From contig JAEURM010000036.1 in assembly GCA_016789245.1 (NCBI GenBank), positions 1-12,089 on the forward strand: a DNA stretch of 12,089 nucleotides, given 5' to 3'. The notes beneath the pieces were generated by a model. It was given only the letters and a program-made list of their open reading frames with translations. It was not told the DNA's origin and searched no databases. The position numbers were made by a program, and so were the translations under genes. Source of the DNA: Anaerolineales bacterium (GTDB lineage: Bacteria; Chloroflexota; Anaerolineae; Anaerolineales; UBA6663). Below are positions 1-7,300 of the stretch, piece after piece (position 1 is the first letter of the stretch; each line of letters begins with the position of its first letter).

Positions 1-91
1 TAAGAGCACCGAGCACAGAATACAGAGCACAAAACTGGGCCGGAGCGGGCTGAGGGGTGGCAGATGGAATTTCATTTCGTAGCAAAGGCGA

Positions 92-1111
92 TTAAGCAGA
101 ATAACGCTCACGTACGGCGGGTACTAAGTAAGCATCAAACGCCGCATGTAAATCATAACGCGGGCTCCAATCCCAATCCGCGCGCGCGGCAGAATCATCC
201 ACATCTGCCGGCCACGAATCTACAATGGCTTGGCGGCGCATATCCGGCAAAAATTCTACGTGCGTGCCTTCAAAGTAATTGAATAGAAGGCGCTCAACCT
301 CTTCCGCCGAGGGGTTGAACGCGCCCACGTTGTACACATAGCGCGTTAAGCTTTCACGCGGCGCGGCGGCGAGGTGCAGTAACGCGGTGATGGCATCTGG
401 CATGGCCATAAACGGAATGCGCGTATCACGCCGCACAAAACAATGGTAGCGCAAGCCTTGGGCCGCTTGGTGCAACATCTCCGGCGCAAAATCACTGGTG
501 CCGCCGGTGGGCAAAGTATGCGCGCTGATGAGGCCGGGGAAACGCAAGCCCCGGAAATCCACGCGTCCGTTAGTCACCTGTGCATCCAACTGCCGAAAGT
601 AATTGACGAAGTAGCGGCCTAATTGCTCGCAGTACAGTTTATTGATGCCGTACATGGTGCGCGGCTCACACCACTCGGTTTCCTTCACGCGCCCAGCGGC
701 CTGCTTTTGCTCTAAGTTGGGCAAGCCGTACACGGCAATGGAACTCGGGAAGATGAATTTCACATCGCGGCCATCACGGCGCGCTTGTTCGGCGGCCATT
801 TCTAACAGGTTGAGGGTGCCATCCACATTCACGCGGTGGCCTAGGCCGGGTTGCCGTTCCGCTTTGGTGGAAAGCACTGCGGCCAAGTGGTATACCGCTT
901 CAAAGTCATGTTCGGCAGAAAGCCGTTCTAACAGCGCTGGTTCCAAAATATCACCCACAACGGTGCGAAAGCATTTGGCTTGTAAGCCGGTATCTAACGC
1001 TCGCACATCCAAGGCCACAATCCGCAAGCCTTCCCGTTGCGCTAAATGTTCAATTAAACCGTGGCCAATTTCGCCGTTTGCGCCAGTGATGAGGATGGTA
1101 GGCCGAGGCAT
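92..1111 (-). CDS. SDR-family NAD-dependent dehydrogenase, L-threonine 3-dehydrogenase-like
   Basis: A 339-residue short-chain dehydrogenase of the extended, epimerase-like type. The N-terminal Rossmann motif TGANGEIG is at residues 9-16, with the adenine-binding aspartate region (ALDV, 33-36) and HLAAVLS (75-81) after it. Ser123/Ser124 and the Y154-G-I-N-K158 pair form the catalytic set. The C-terminal half carries the signature I associate with SDR-type L-threonine 3-dehydrogenases: GLRFPGLIS (188-196), GGTSDFAPE (203-211), PFMAMPDA (233-240) and SWPADVDDSAARADW (299-313). Such enzymes oxidise threonine to 2-amino-3-ketobutyrate with NAD+ in the cytoplasm. The usual partner, 2-amino-3-ketobutyrate CoA ligase, is not in this window. 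The start is fixed by an AGGAG at 1122-1118, six bases before the ATG, and the length is normal for the family. A UDP-sugar epimerase or D-erythronate dehydrogenase role is the main alternative; the threonine assignment is from remembered family motifs. Confidence 0.85.
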   Translation of the reverse strand: MPRPTILITGANGEIGHGLIEHLAQREGLRIVALDVRALDTGLQAKCFRTVVGDILEPALLERLSAEHDFEAVYHLAAVLSTKAERQPGLGHRVNVDGTLNLLEMAAEQARRDGRDVKFIFPSSIAVYGLPNLEQKQAAGRVKETEWCEPRTMYGINKLYCEQLGRYFVNYFRQLDAQVTNGRVDFRGLRFPGLISAHTLPTGGTSDFAPEMLHQAAQGLRYHCFVRRDTRIPFMAMPDAITALLHLAAAPRESLTRYVYNVGAFNPSAEEVERLLFNYFEGTHVEFLPDMRRQAIVDSWPADVDDSAARADWDWSPRYDLHAAFDAYLVPAVRERYSA

Positions 1112-1117
1112 AAATCA

Positions 1118-1145
1118 CTCCTGTATGAGAGGCGGCGCGAGTATA
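1118..1145 (-). promoter_or_regulatory. Promoter and ribosome binding site of the dehydrogenase gene
   Basis: Read on the minus strand, an extended -10 box TGTTATACT ends at 1140 (TATACT at 1145-1140, five of six matches to consensus, preceded by TGn). No good -35 box is visible, which is common for extended -10 promoters. The predicted transcript start is near 1133, giving a leader of about 22 nt that contains AGGAG at 1122-1118, six bases before the ATG. This is a conventional SD-led arrangement, in contrast to the divergent gene on the other side. Confidence 0.6.
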
Positions 1146-1244
1146 ACATCTCTCGGGAAGTGGAACACACGGCTCGGTTTAATCTCGTCTAGCGCACAAA
1201 ACAGCACATTCCGGCAATCGTCCAACCTTCATTCTTCTGTCTGG

Positions 1245-1280
1245 TTGACAAGGCCGAACGTAAACACGATACTGCCCGCA
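1245..1280 (+). promoter_or_regulatory. Sigma-70-type promoter placed for leaderless transcription of the glycosidase-like gene
   Basis: A perfect -35 box TTGACA (1245-1250) is followed by exactly 17 bases and then GATACT (1268-1273), four of six matches to the -10 consensus. Six bases later comes the ATG (1280-1282), so the expected +1 falls on the A of the start codon. There is no Shine-Dalgarno sequence before this ATG, which agrees with a leaderless mRNA. The promoter reading is inferred from sequence only. Confidence 0.6.
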
Positions 1281-2695
1281 TGCATTGGCCGAAAGAATGG
1301 CACGGACATTTATGGGTGAGCTTGGCGTTGCTGTTGGCCTTGGCGGCGATTGGGGTGGGCGGCGTGGTGAGCTATGCGTTGCAACCGCCGGAAACACCAG
1401 AGAACGATGCCACGTTAGCGGTGGCACCACTCAGCACGTTGGCCGCCCAAGCCACGGCGGGCGCCACCCCCACCCCGGTAATTGCACTGGCGGCGGCTGG
1501 GGTTGTGCCGCCCACGTTTGAGATTCCACAACCGGAGAGCCGCGCCCCGCAGATTACGCCGTTGCCCTTTGAATTGGTTAACGATCAACCACAGGTGGCC
1601 GCCGCGTCCGTCATCAGCATTCCATCACCTAGCCCAATCCACTTACCACTTATTTTCCGCAACTATCAGCCACCGCCGCGTGAGCCGGAGCCGTTTCTGG
1701 TGGGCACATATTCCACAAGCCTATGGCCGGAGCCCCGCGCGAATTTGGCCACCAGCAAAATTGGCCTGCACACCTTTGGGCCGTATGACCCCAACATCAT
1801 GGAATATATCCGCCGCGTGAAACCGCGCGTGGTGAAATCTGTGGGTGATTACGGCTGGATGCGCGAAGTGAAAGAAATTTCACCGGAGACGGTGACGATG
1901 GGCCGGATTTACGGCTACGAAGAATCTTGGATTGGCGTGCTAGACCCGGCTGAGGCGGCGCGGCAGTACATTGAACGCCACCGCCGGGAGTACGAGCTAA
2001 ATCCGTTTGTGGATTACTGGGAAGGCTGGAATGAGTTTGTGTGGGACTCTCCGGCCAAGCTAGAGTGGTTTGGGCGATTTGAAGCTGAACGCGCCTGCCA
2101 AATGCGCGATGCGGGCTTCCGGGCGGCGGTGGGCGGTTTTGCAGTGGGCTGGCCTAACACCTATGCAGATATGAAGCCATTTTTGCCCGCCCTGCAAGCC
2201 GCACATGAGTGTGGCGGCATCTTCCATGTGCATGAATACAACCGGCCTAACCTGAACTGCGGCGTGCGCACCAATGTGGATGACATTATCCCCGGCGCGC
2301 CGCCTCTGCGTGTGCCGGCTGGCCCGCTGACGTTACGGTACCGCGTTTGGTACAACACCTATTTGCAAGAACTGGGCATTGCTGATTTGCCACTAGTGAT
2401 TAGCGAATCCGGCATTGATAACGTGCCCGCCATTTTGTGCCCAGACCCGGGCACCAACAACGGGTTTACGTGGATGGCATACGGTGGCTGGTGGGTGGCG
2501 CAAGGTTACGGTGCGGATGGCCCGCAGGCCTACGTGAACCAACTGGCATGGTATGACCGTGAAATGCAACATGATGCGTATGTGATTGGCACCACGGTGT
2601 TTTCGGCGGGCGCAGTGGGCTTTGACGGGTGGGATAAATTTGATTTGCGCGATGTGCTAATGCCGTTGGCCAATTACGCCGTACAAGTGCCGTAG
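1280..2695 (+). CDS. Membrane-anchored glycoside-hydrolase-like (TIM-barrel, clan GH-A type) protein
   Basis: A 471-residue protein predicted to lie outside the membrane. Residues 11-31 form one hydrophobic helix after a short polar N-terminus (signal anchor or uncleaved signal peptide). A Pro/Ala/Thr-rich linker follows (about 35-137), containing LPLIFRN at 122-128. The rest is a probable (beta/alpha)8 catalytic domain. EGWNE (248-252) looks like the acid/base glutamate (E252) at the end of barrel strand 4, and VISESG (373-378) looks like the nucleophile (E376) at strand 7, the spacing typical of retaining clan GH-A enzymes such as GH5- and GH39-related families. Aromatic patches (WMAYGGWW at 398-405, WYDRE at 424-428) fit a sugar-binding cleft. 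The substrate cannot be deduced. The ATG is chosen because it opens a sensible signal-anchor sequence and lies at the predicted transcript start; a GTG at codon 13 is an unlikely alternative. Loss of activity in a pseudo-enzyme cannot be excluded. Confidence 0.72.
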   Translation: MHWPKEWHGHLWVSLALLLALAAIGVGGVVSYALQPPETPENDATLAVAPLSTLAAQATAGATPTPVIALAAAGVVPPTFEIPQPESRAPQITPLPFELVNDQPQVAAASVISIPSPSPIHLPLIFRNYQPPPREPEPFLVGTYSTSLWPEPRANLATSKIGLHTFGPYDPNIMEYIRRVKPRVVKSVGDYGWMREVKEISPETVTMGRIYGYEESWIGVLDPAEAARQYIERHRREYELNPFVDYWEGWNEFVWDSPAKLEWFGRFEAERACQMRDAGFRAAVGGFAVGWPNTYADMKPFLPALQAAHECGGIFHVHEYNRPNLNCGVRTNVDDIIPGAPPLRVPAGPLTLRYRVWYNTYLQELGIADLPLVISESGIDNVPAILCPDPGTNNGFTWMAYGGWWVAQGYGADGPQAYVNQLAWYDREMQHDAYVIGTTVFSAGAVGFDGWDKFDLRDVLMPLANYAVQVP

Positions 2696-2702
2696 GTTTT
2701 TA

Positions 2703-2747
2703 GGATGCAGATAAACGCAGATAATAAATCTGCGTTCAACCGCGTCC
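2703..2747. repeat. 45-bp imperfect palindrome between the glycosidase-like gene and the lipoprotein gene
   Basis: The arms 2703-2722 and 2728-2747 are inverted copies matching at 16 of 20 positions around a 5-base loop (AATAA). The inner nine pairs (2714-2722 with 2728-2736, AACGCAGAT / ATCTGCGTT) are perfect. The element begins eight bases after the stop codon of the upstream gene. No T-run follows it on either strand, so it is not a standard intrinsic terminator. It may act as an mRNA 3'-end stabiliser, or be a copy of a dispersed REP-like palindrome; I recall ATCTGCGTT-type palindromes between genes of many environmental bacteria, but cannot verify that here. Confidence 0.75.
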
Positions 2748-2822
2748 CAGTTTTATCCACCAAGCCAAACCAACCCCAACTGCGCTCATAACCAAATAGC
2801 GGCACAATCCACGATGACTTTG

Positions 2823-2828
2823 AAAGGA
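2823..2828 (+). promoter_or_regulatory. Ribosome binding site deciding the lipoprotein start
   Basis: AAAGGA lies seven bases before the ATG at 2836. The in-frame GTG at 2830 is only one base after it and so cannot use it. This selects ATG 2836, which also gives a clean lipoprotein signal peptide. I see no convincing promoter in 2748-2822. Confidence 0.75.
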
Positions 2829-2835
2829 CGTGCTT

Positions 2836-4182
2836 ATGCTCACTGCCCGCCGCTGGTTACCGTTGCTCTTGGCCGCTCTTGTGCTAGCGGCGTGTTCTTC
2901 CGCCCCGGCCACTCCCACTTCTGCATCAGCTACATCTACCTCCGCGCCCGCCGCTAACACCGCCGTGGGCACTGCCACTTTGCCCAGTGAGATTGAAGCG
3001 GCGGTGGTACGAAGCGCGCAATTGAGCGAACTAAAAAATGAAGTGCAAGCCATGCGGCAGGCTGGCGAATCATTCACAGCGGCGCGCGAGGGGGATGTGG
3101 TGGTGTTGGGCGGGCGGGTGAGCACCGGCGCGGAGAGCAAAGTGCGGCTAGATTTAACGGAAGGCACCATTGTGCGTCTCGGCGCGGAGACAGAATTTAC
3201 TGTGGAAGCGCTGACGCAGACGGCCAATGACCCGTTTACGCGGCTGAAATTGCTCACCGGCCAGCTGTGGGTGATTCTCAATGGCGGCTCATTGGAAGTG
3301 GAAACGCCGGTGGGCGTGGCTACCGTGCGCGGCAGTTACCTCGGCGTGATGTTTGACCCGGTGACCCGCCGCTTATCCGTAACCTGCTTAGAAGGCCAGT
3401 GTGGCTTGAGCAATGACCAAGGCACAGTGCAACTCACGAACGGCCAAAGCTCTGAGATTGTGGGGGAGGACGCGCCCACGCCAATTGAAGCACTGACCTA
3501 TGAAGAAATTCAAGCGTGGCTAGAAGAAAACCCCGAAGCCGAAACAATTGTGGAAGAAGTTTACCCGGAGGGTACGCCCACGCCAGACCCGAATGCCACT
3601 AATGACAATGGCAACGAGGGCGGCGGCTCATCTGGTGGCGGCGGTGGTGGTAATTTTCAATACACTATTGGCAACCAATGCCAAGAGAACGTAACCGTTA
3701 CCTATAGTGGCCCAGAATCCGGCACATTCACTGTAGCGCCGGGCGAAACCAAGAGCGGCGAACTGCCGCCCGGTGAGTACACACTTACCAATTCGCGGGA
3801 TGGTGGCGGCGGATTAACATGGAACTCGGCCAATGGCCCACTGACGGGTAGTTTTTGCGATGATGGTGGGTCAGCCGGTGGTGGTGGCACTGGCCAACCG
3901 CCCGGCCCCAACACCGAGCCTTTGCGTTACGCACTTATGCACAACTGCCCGGCAGACCCGCAAACCGGCGTAGTGCGCGAGGGCACCTGGGAATGGACGT
4001 TTGAGAACCTCACCACTGGCCAAACCTACAACGTGAGCGTTCAGCCGGGTGAAAGCCAGAGTGGTGAATTTCCGCCGGGCCGCTACCGCGTCTCTGACCG
4101 AGATGCGACTGGCCCGCTGACCAACGGCGAGATTGATTCCGGCGGGCCGGGTATTAACGTTTCTAGGTGCGGAGGTGGGTGA
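2836..4182 (+). CDS. Lipoprotein with FecR-like domain and two related Cys-bearing C-terminal domains
   Basis: A 448-residue predicted lipoprotein. Residues 1-20 are a short positively charged start, a Leu/Ala hydrophobic core and a perfect lipobox L-A-A-C with the lipidated Cys at 20. A Ser/Thr/Ala/Pro spacer (21-50) leads to a FecR-like beta domain (about 80-210). This shows the usual pattern of a glycine-rich turn and threshold strand (GGRVSTG, 92-98), GTIVRLGAETEF (110-121), a GQLWV strand (142-146) and VETPVGVATVRG (155-166), plus a likely disulphide pair C184/C189. Acidic and Gly-rich linkers (about 222-272 and 344-360) separate two C-terminal domains, 273-343 and 361-445, that look like diverged copies of one unit. 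FecR domains outside iron signalling often sit in surface or sensor proteins; here no TonB receptor or ECF sigma factor is adjacent, so a structural or ligand-binding surface role is more likely. The specific function is unknown. The gene is followed by a strong terminator. Confidence 0.78.
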   Translation: MLTARRWLPLLLAALVLAACSSAPATPTSASATSTSAPAANTAVGTATLPSEIEAAVVRSAQLSELKNEVQAMRQAGESFTAAREGDVVVLGGRVSTGAESKVRLDLTEGTIVRLGAETEFTVEALTQTANDPFTRLKLLTGQLWVILNGGSLEVETPVGVATVRGSYLGVMFDPVTRRLSVTCLEGQCGLSNDQGTVQLTNGQSSEIVGEDAPTPIEALTYEEIQAWLEENPEAETIVEEVYPEGTPTPDPNATNDNGNEGGGSSGGGGGGNFQYTIGNQCQENVTVTYSGPESGTFTVAPGETKSGELPPGEYTLTNSRDGGGGLTWNSANGPLTGSFCDDGGSAGGGGTGQPPGPNTEPLRYALMHNCPADPQTGVVREGTWEWTFENLTTGQTYNVSVQPGESQSGEFPPGRYRVSDRDATGPLTNGEIDSGGPGINVSRCGGG

Positions 4183-4210
4183 AAAAATTTGGTGAAAACT
4201 TGGTGCACTG

Positions 4211-4242
4211 GCGTAGAGCCGCGCGACAGCGCGGCTCTACGC
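4211..4242 (+). terminator. Intrinsic terminator after the lipoprotein gene
   Basis: A perfect 14-bp G+C-rich stem (4211-4224 with 4229-4242) closes on a GACA tetraloop and is followed by GTTTTCATT. It lies 28 bases after the stop codon and separates the lipoprotein transcript from secA. The T-run is short, so termination efficiency is uncertain. The perfect inverted repeat could also work in the opposite orientation, but no converging gene is present. Confidence 0.82.
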
Positions 4243-4281
4243 GTTTTCATTCATCTATTACCATTTTTGCTCCAACCCCCA

Positions 4282-4290
4282 TGCTATAAT
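4282..4290 (+). promoter_or_regulatory. Extended -10 promoter of secA
   Basis: TGCTATAAT (TATAAT at 4285-4290) is a perfect extended -10 element. No -35 box sits at the right distance, as expected for this class. The predicted +1 is about 4297, giving a leader of about 93 nt before the secA ATG. Confidence 0.65.
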
Positions 4291-4316
4291 CCTCGCGCTT
4301 AATTGACAGAATCTAA

Positions 4317-4365
4317 GCCGGGCCGGTTTCCGGCGGCAATTTTCGCCGCTTCAACCGAAACGGTT
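4317..4365 (+). promoter_or_regulatory. Structured secA leader with competing hairpins
   Basis: Three stems can form in the secA 5' leader. Stem 1 pairs 4317-4320 and 4323-4326 with 4334-4337 and 4330-4333 (eight G-C pairs, TTT loop, two bulged Gs). Stem 2 pairs 4333-4337 (GCGGC) with 4345-4349 (GCCGC). Stem 3 pairs 4353-4357 (AACCG) with 4361-4365 (CGGTT) across AAA. Stems 1 and 2 share 4333-4337 and so exclude each other. SecA synthesis is feedback-controlled by secretion status in E. coli through SecM, which is absent here; whether this leader has a regulatory role is inference. No clear Shine-Dalgarno precedes the ATG at 4390. Confidence 0.4.
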
Positions 4366-4389
4366 TGAGCACGCAAATAGAAAGCTTCC

Positions 4390-7300
4390 ATGTTTAAGAA
4401 TTTTCTCAAGTTCCTTTCTGGTGACCCAAATAAAAAGGACATTGAACGCTATTCCAAAACGGTAGCGGAAATTAATGCGCTGGAGCCGCAGTTTACGGTG
4501 CTGAGCGATGCCGAACTGACGGCCAAAACCGCCGAGTTCCGCCAGCGACTGGCCGAAGCCACCCAAAACCTCACGGATGAGGCGGAGCGCCGCGCCGAAG
4601 AGCAAGATTTTCTGCAAGCAATTTTGCCCGAAGCCTTTGCCACCGTGCGTGAGGCCGCCATGCGCACGCTGGGCTTGCGGCCGTATGATGTGCAATTAAT
4701 TGGCGGCATGGTGCTGAACGAAGGCCGCATTGCCGAGATGCGCACGGGCGAAGGGAAGACAATGGTCTCCACCCTGCCCATTTACCTTAACGCCTTGTTA
4801 GGGCGCGGCGTCCATTTGGTTACGGTGAATGATTATTTGGCCCGCCGCGATGCACGCTGGATGGGGCCGATTTACAACTTGTTGGGTTTGAGCGTGGGTG
4901 TTCTGCAAGAAGCGCACCGCACGGAAAACGGCCAGATGGCGTTTATTTATGATCCGGCCAAAGAATCTACGCAAGAAGACCAACACCAACTCCGCCTTGT
5001 TCCCCGCAAAGAAGCCTACGCGGCCGATATAACATACGGCACCAACAACGAATTTGGCTTTGACTACCTGCGCGATAACATGACGTACACGCTGGAGGCC
5101 CGCGTTCAGCGTGAGCGCTACTATGCCATTGTGGACGAAGTGGACAACATTTTGATTGACGAGGCGCGTACGCCTCTCATCATCTCTGGCCCATCTAATG
5201 AAGCACCGGAGGAATACATCCGCTGTGCGCGCGTGGTGAAAGGCCTGAAGCCCGAGCATTACGAAATTGATGAGCGCAACCGGGGCATTTCTCTAACTGA
5301 AAGCGGCGAGGTGGCGATTGAAAAACTCCTTGGCCAACCGTTGCGTGACCCAGACCGCCCTGAGGAAATGGCACCTGACCAAGCGCGTTTGCTGGGCCAC
5401 ATTGAACAAGCCTTGCGCGCTGAGTATCTGTTCAAGCGCAACAAAGATTATTTAGTGCAGGCGGGCAAAGTCATCATCATTGATGAGTTCACGGGCCGCA
5501 TGATGGCCGGCCGCCGCTGGAGCGATGGCTTGCACCAAGCCGTGGAGGCCAAGGAAGGCGTTCCGGTTCAACAAGAAAACGTCACCTACGCCACCATCAC
5601 TTTGCAAAACTACTTCCGCTTGTACCAAAAACTGGCGGGCATGACGGGCACGGCGCTGACCGAGGCCGAAGAATTTGAGCGCATTTACAAACTGACGGTG
5701 GTGGCCGTGCCGCCGCACTTGGAATACATGGCCACACGGCCCGATTCCACGTTGGTGGAAGCGGAATTAAAAGAGGACGGCCAGAAGTTTACGTACTTTG
5801 CCAAGAAGAATGACGCGGAGAAGAAGGCGATATTTTGGCGGCGCAAAGATTATCCGGATTTGGTGTACCGCACCGAGGAATCTAAACTGCGGGCGGTAAC
5901 GCGCGAAGTTTTGCGGCGGCACTTGTTCGGCCAGCCGTTGCTCATCGGCACCACCTCGGTGGAAATGTCTGAGCATGTTTCGGAGCGTCTGCGTGCGGAA
6001 GCTTTGCAACGCCTGACGATGATTTTGCTCATCCGAGACGCGTACTTCCGGAAGCACAATAAAGAAGAAGACGGCATGCAGGTGGCGGACCTAGACCCGT
6101 TAGAAGCGCCGATGGATAAACTCAGCCGCAACGATTTGGGCAAGATGTTGCGCGATTACGAATTGAGCACCAACCCGGCAGGTGAAGACAACCTGCGCGC
6201 TTTAGTGCGAATTTTGGAAGCGCCCGCCGACTCAACCGAGAAGCTCGCCAAAGTTCTGCAAGCCGGTATAAAACACAACGTGCTTAACGCGAAGAAGCAC
6301 GACGAAGAATCCCTCATCATTGCCGATGCGGGCGCACTGGGGGCCGTTACCATTGCCACCAACATGGCGGGCCGCGGCGTAGATATTAAGCTGGGCGGCG
6401 AGATGGCGGAAGAAGTGATTACCAATGTAAACCGCGTGTTGAAGAAGGCCGGTGAGGAAGACCCCTATGATTTGACGAACTTGGAGCGGCAAACCAAATT
6501 GCGCGCCATTCCGGAAGCGGAGTGGGGTTTGTATGAAGGTGAGTGCCGCCTGTTTTTGCAGATGATGGAAGATGCGGTGAAGGTGCGTGAGGTGGGCGGC
6601 TTGCACGTGATTGGCAGTGAGCGGCACGAAGCGCGGCGGATTGATAACCAGTTGCGCGGGCGCGCGGCGCGGCAAGGTGACCCCGGCTCCTCACAATTCT
6701 TCCTCTCACTGGGTGATGAGTTGATGCGGCGCTTTGGCGGCCAAGGCGTGAGTGATTTGATGCAACGCCTGAAGATTGACGATAGCGTGCCGATTGCGGC
6801 CGGTATTGTGAACCGCACCATTGAAGGCTCGCAGACGCGGGTGGAAGGCGCGAACTTTGATATCCGCAAGCACTTGCTGGAATATGATGATGTGCTTAAC
6901 TCTCAGCGCAACGCCATTTACACGCAACGGGACCGCGTGTTCATCAAAGACGATTTGACCGATGACTTTGATGAAATGTTGTTGGCAGAAGTGGAACGCC
7001 GCGTGGAGCTCAATGCCGCTGAGGTAGACCGGTGGAAACTGTTTGCGTGGTTGGATGAGATTCAGCCGCCCATCGTGCTGAATGATGGCATGGGCGGCGA
7101 AGAGATTTATCCCACGTATACCCAAACGGTGCTATTGCGGGAAGTAGAGGGCGAAACGGATAAGAAAGCCGCGCTGGTTGAATTGGCCCGCGATGCGCTC
7201 AGAGTCGAGCGCACGCATCAACTAGAAGCGGTGGAAACGGCCATTGACCGGGCCGAGGAGCGTTTGGAGTCTCAAATTAAAGAGCGCCGCCGCGCGGCTG

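Noticed and set aside
1..91. GAGCAC word three times (4-9, 11-16, 25-30), and a small plus-strand open frame starting at 64
   Set aside because: The words are short and irregularly spaced, with no array, and the open frame is antisense to the end of the dehydrogenase gene. I see no gene here.
4211..4242. The perfect 14-bp inverted repeat as an operator or mobile-element end
   Set aside because: Its position just after a stop codon, tetraloop and following Ts fit a terminator better, and no transposase is nearby.
4303..4308. TTGACA in the secA leader as a -35 box
   Set aside because: At 17 bases downstream there is only GTTTCC, not a -10 box. The extended -10 at 4282-4290 is much better.
4303..4368. 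TTG-initiated 21-codon upstream open frame in the secA leader, a possible SecM-like arrest peptide
   Set aside because: Rare start codon, no ribosome binding site, no signal-peptide-like sequence and no arrest motif.
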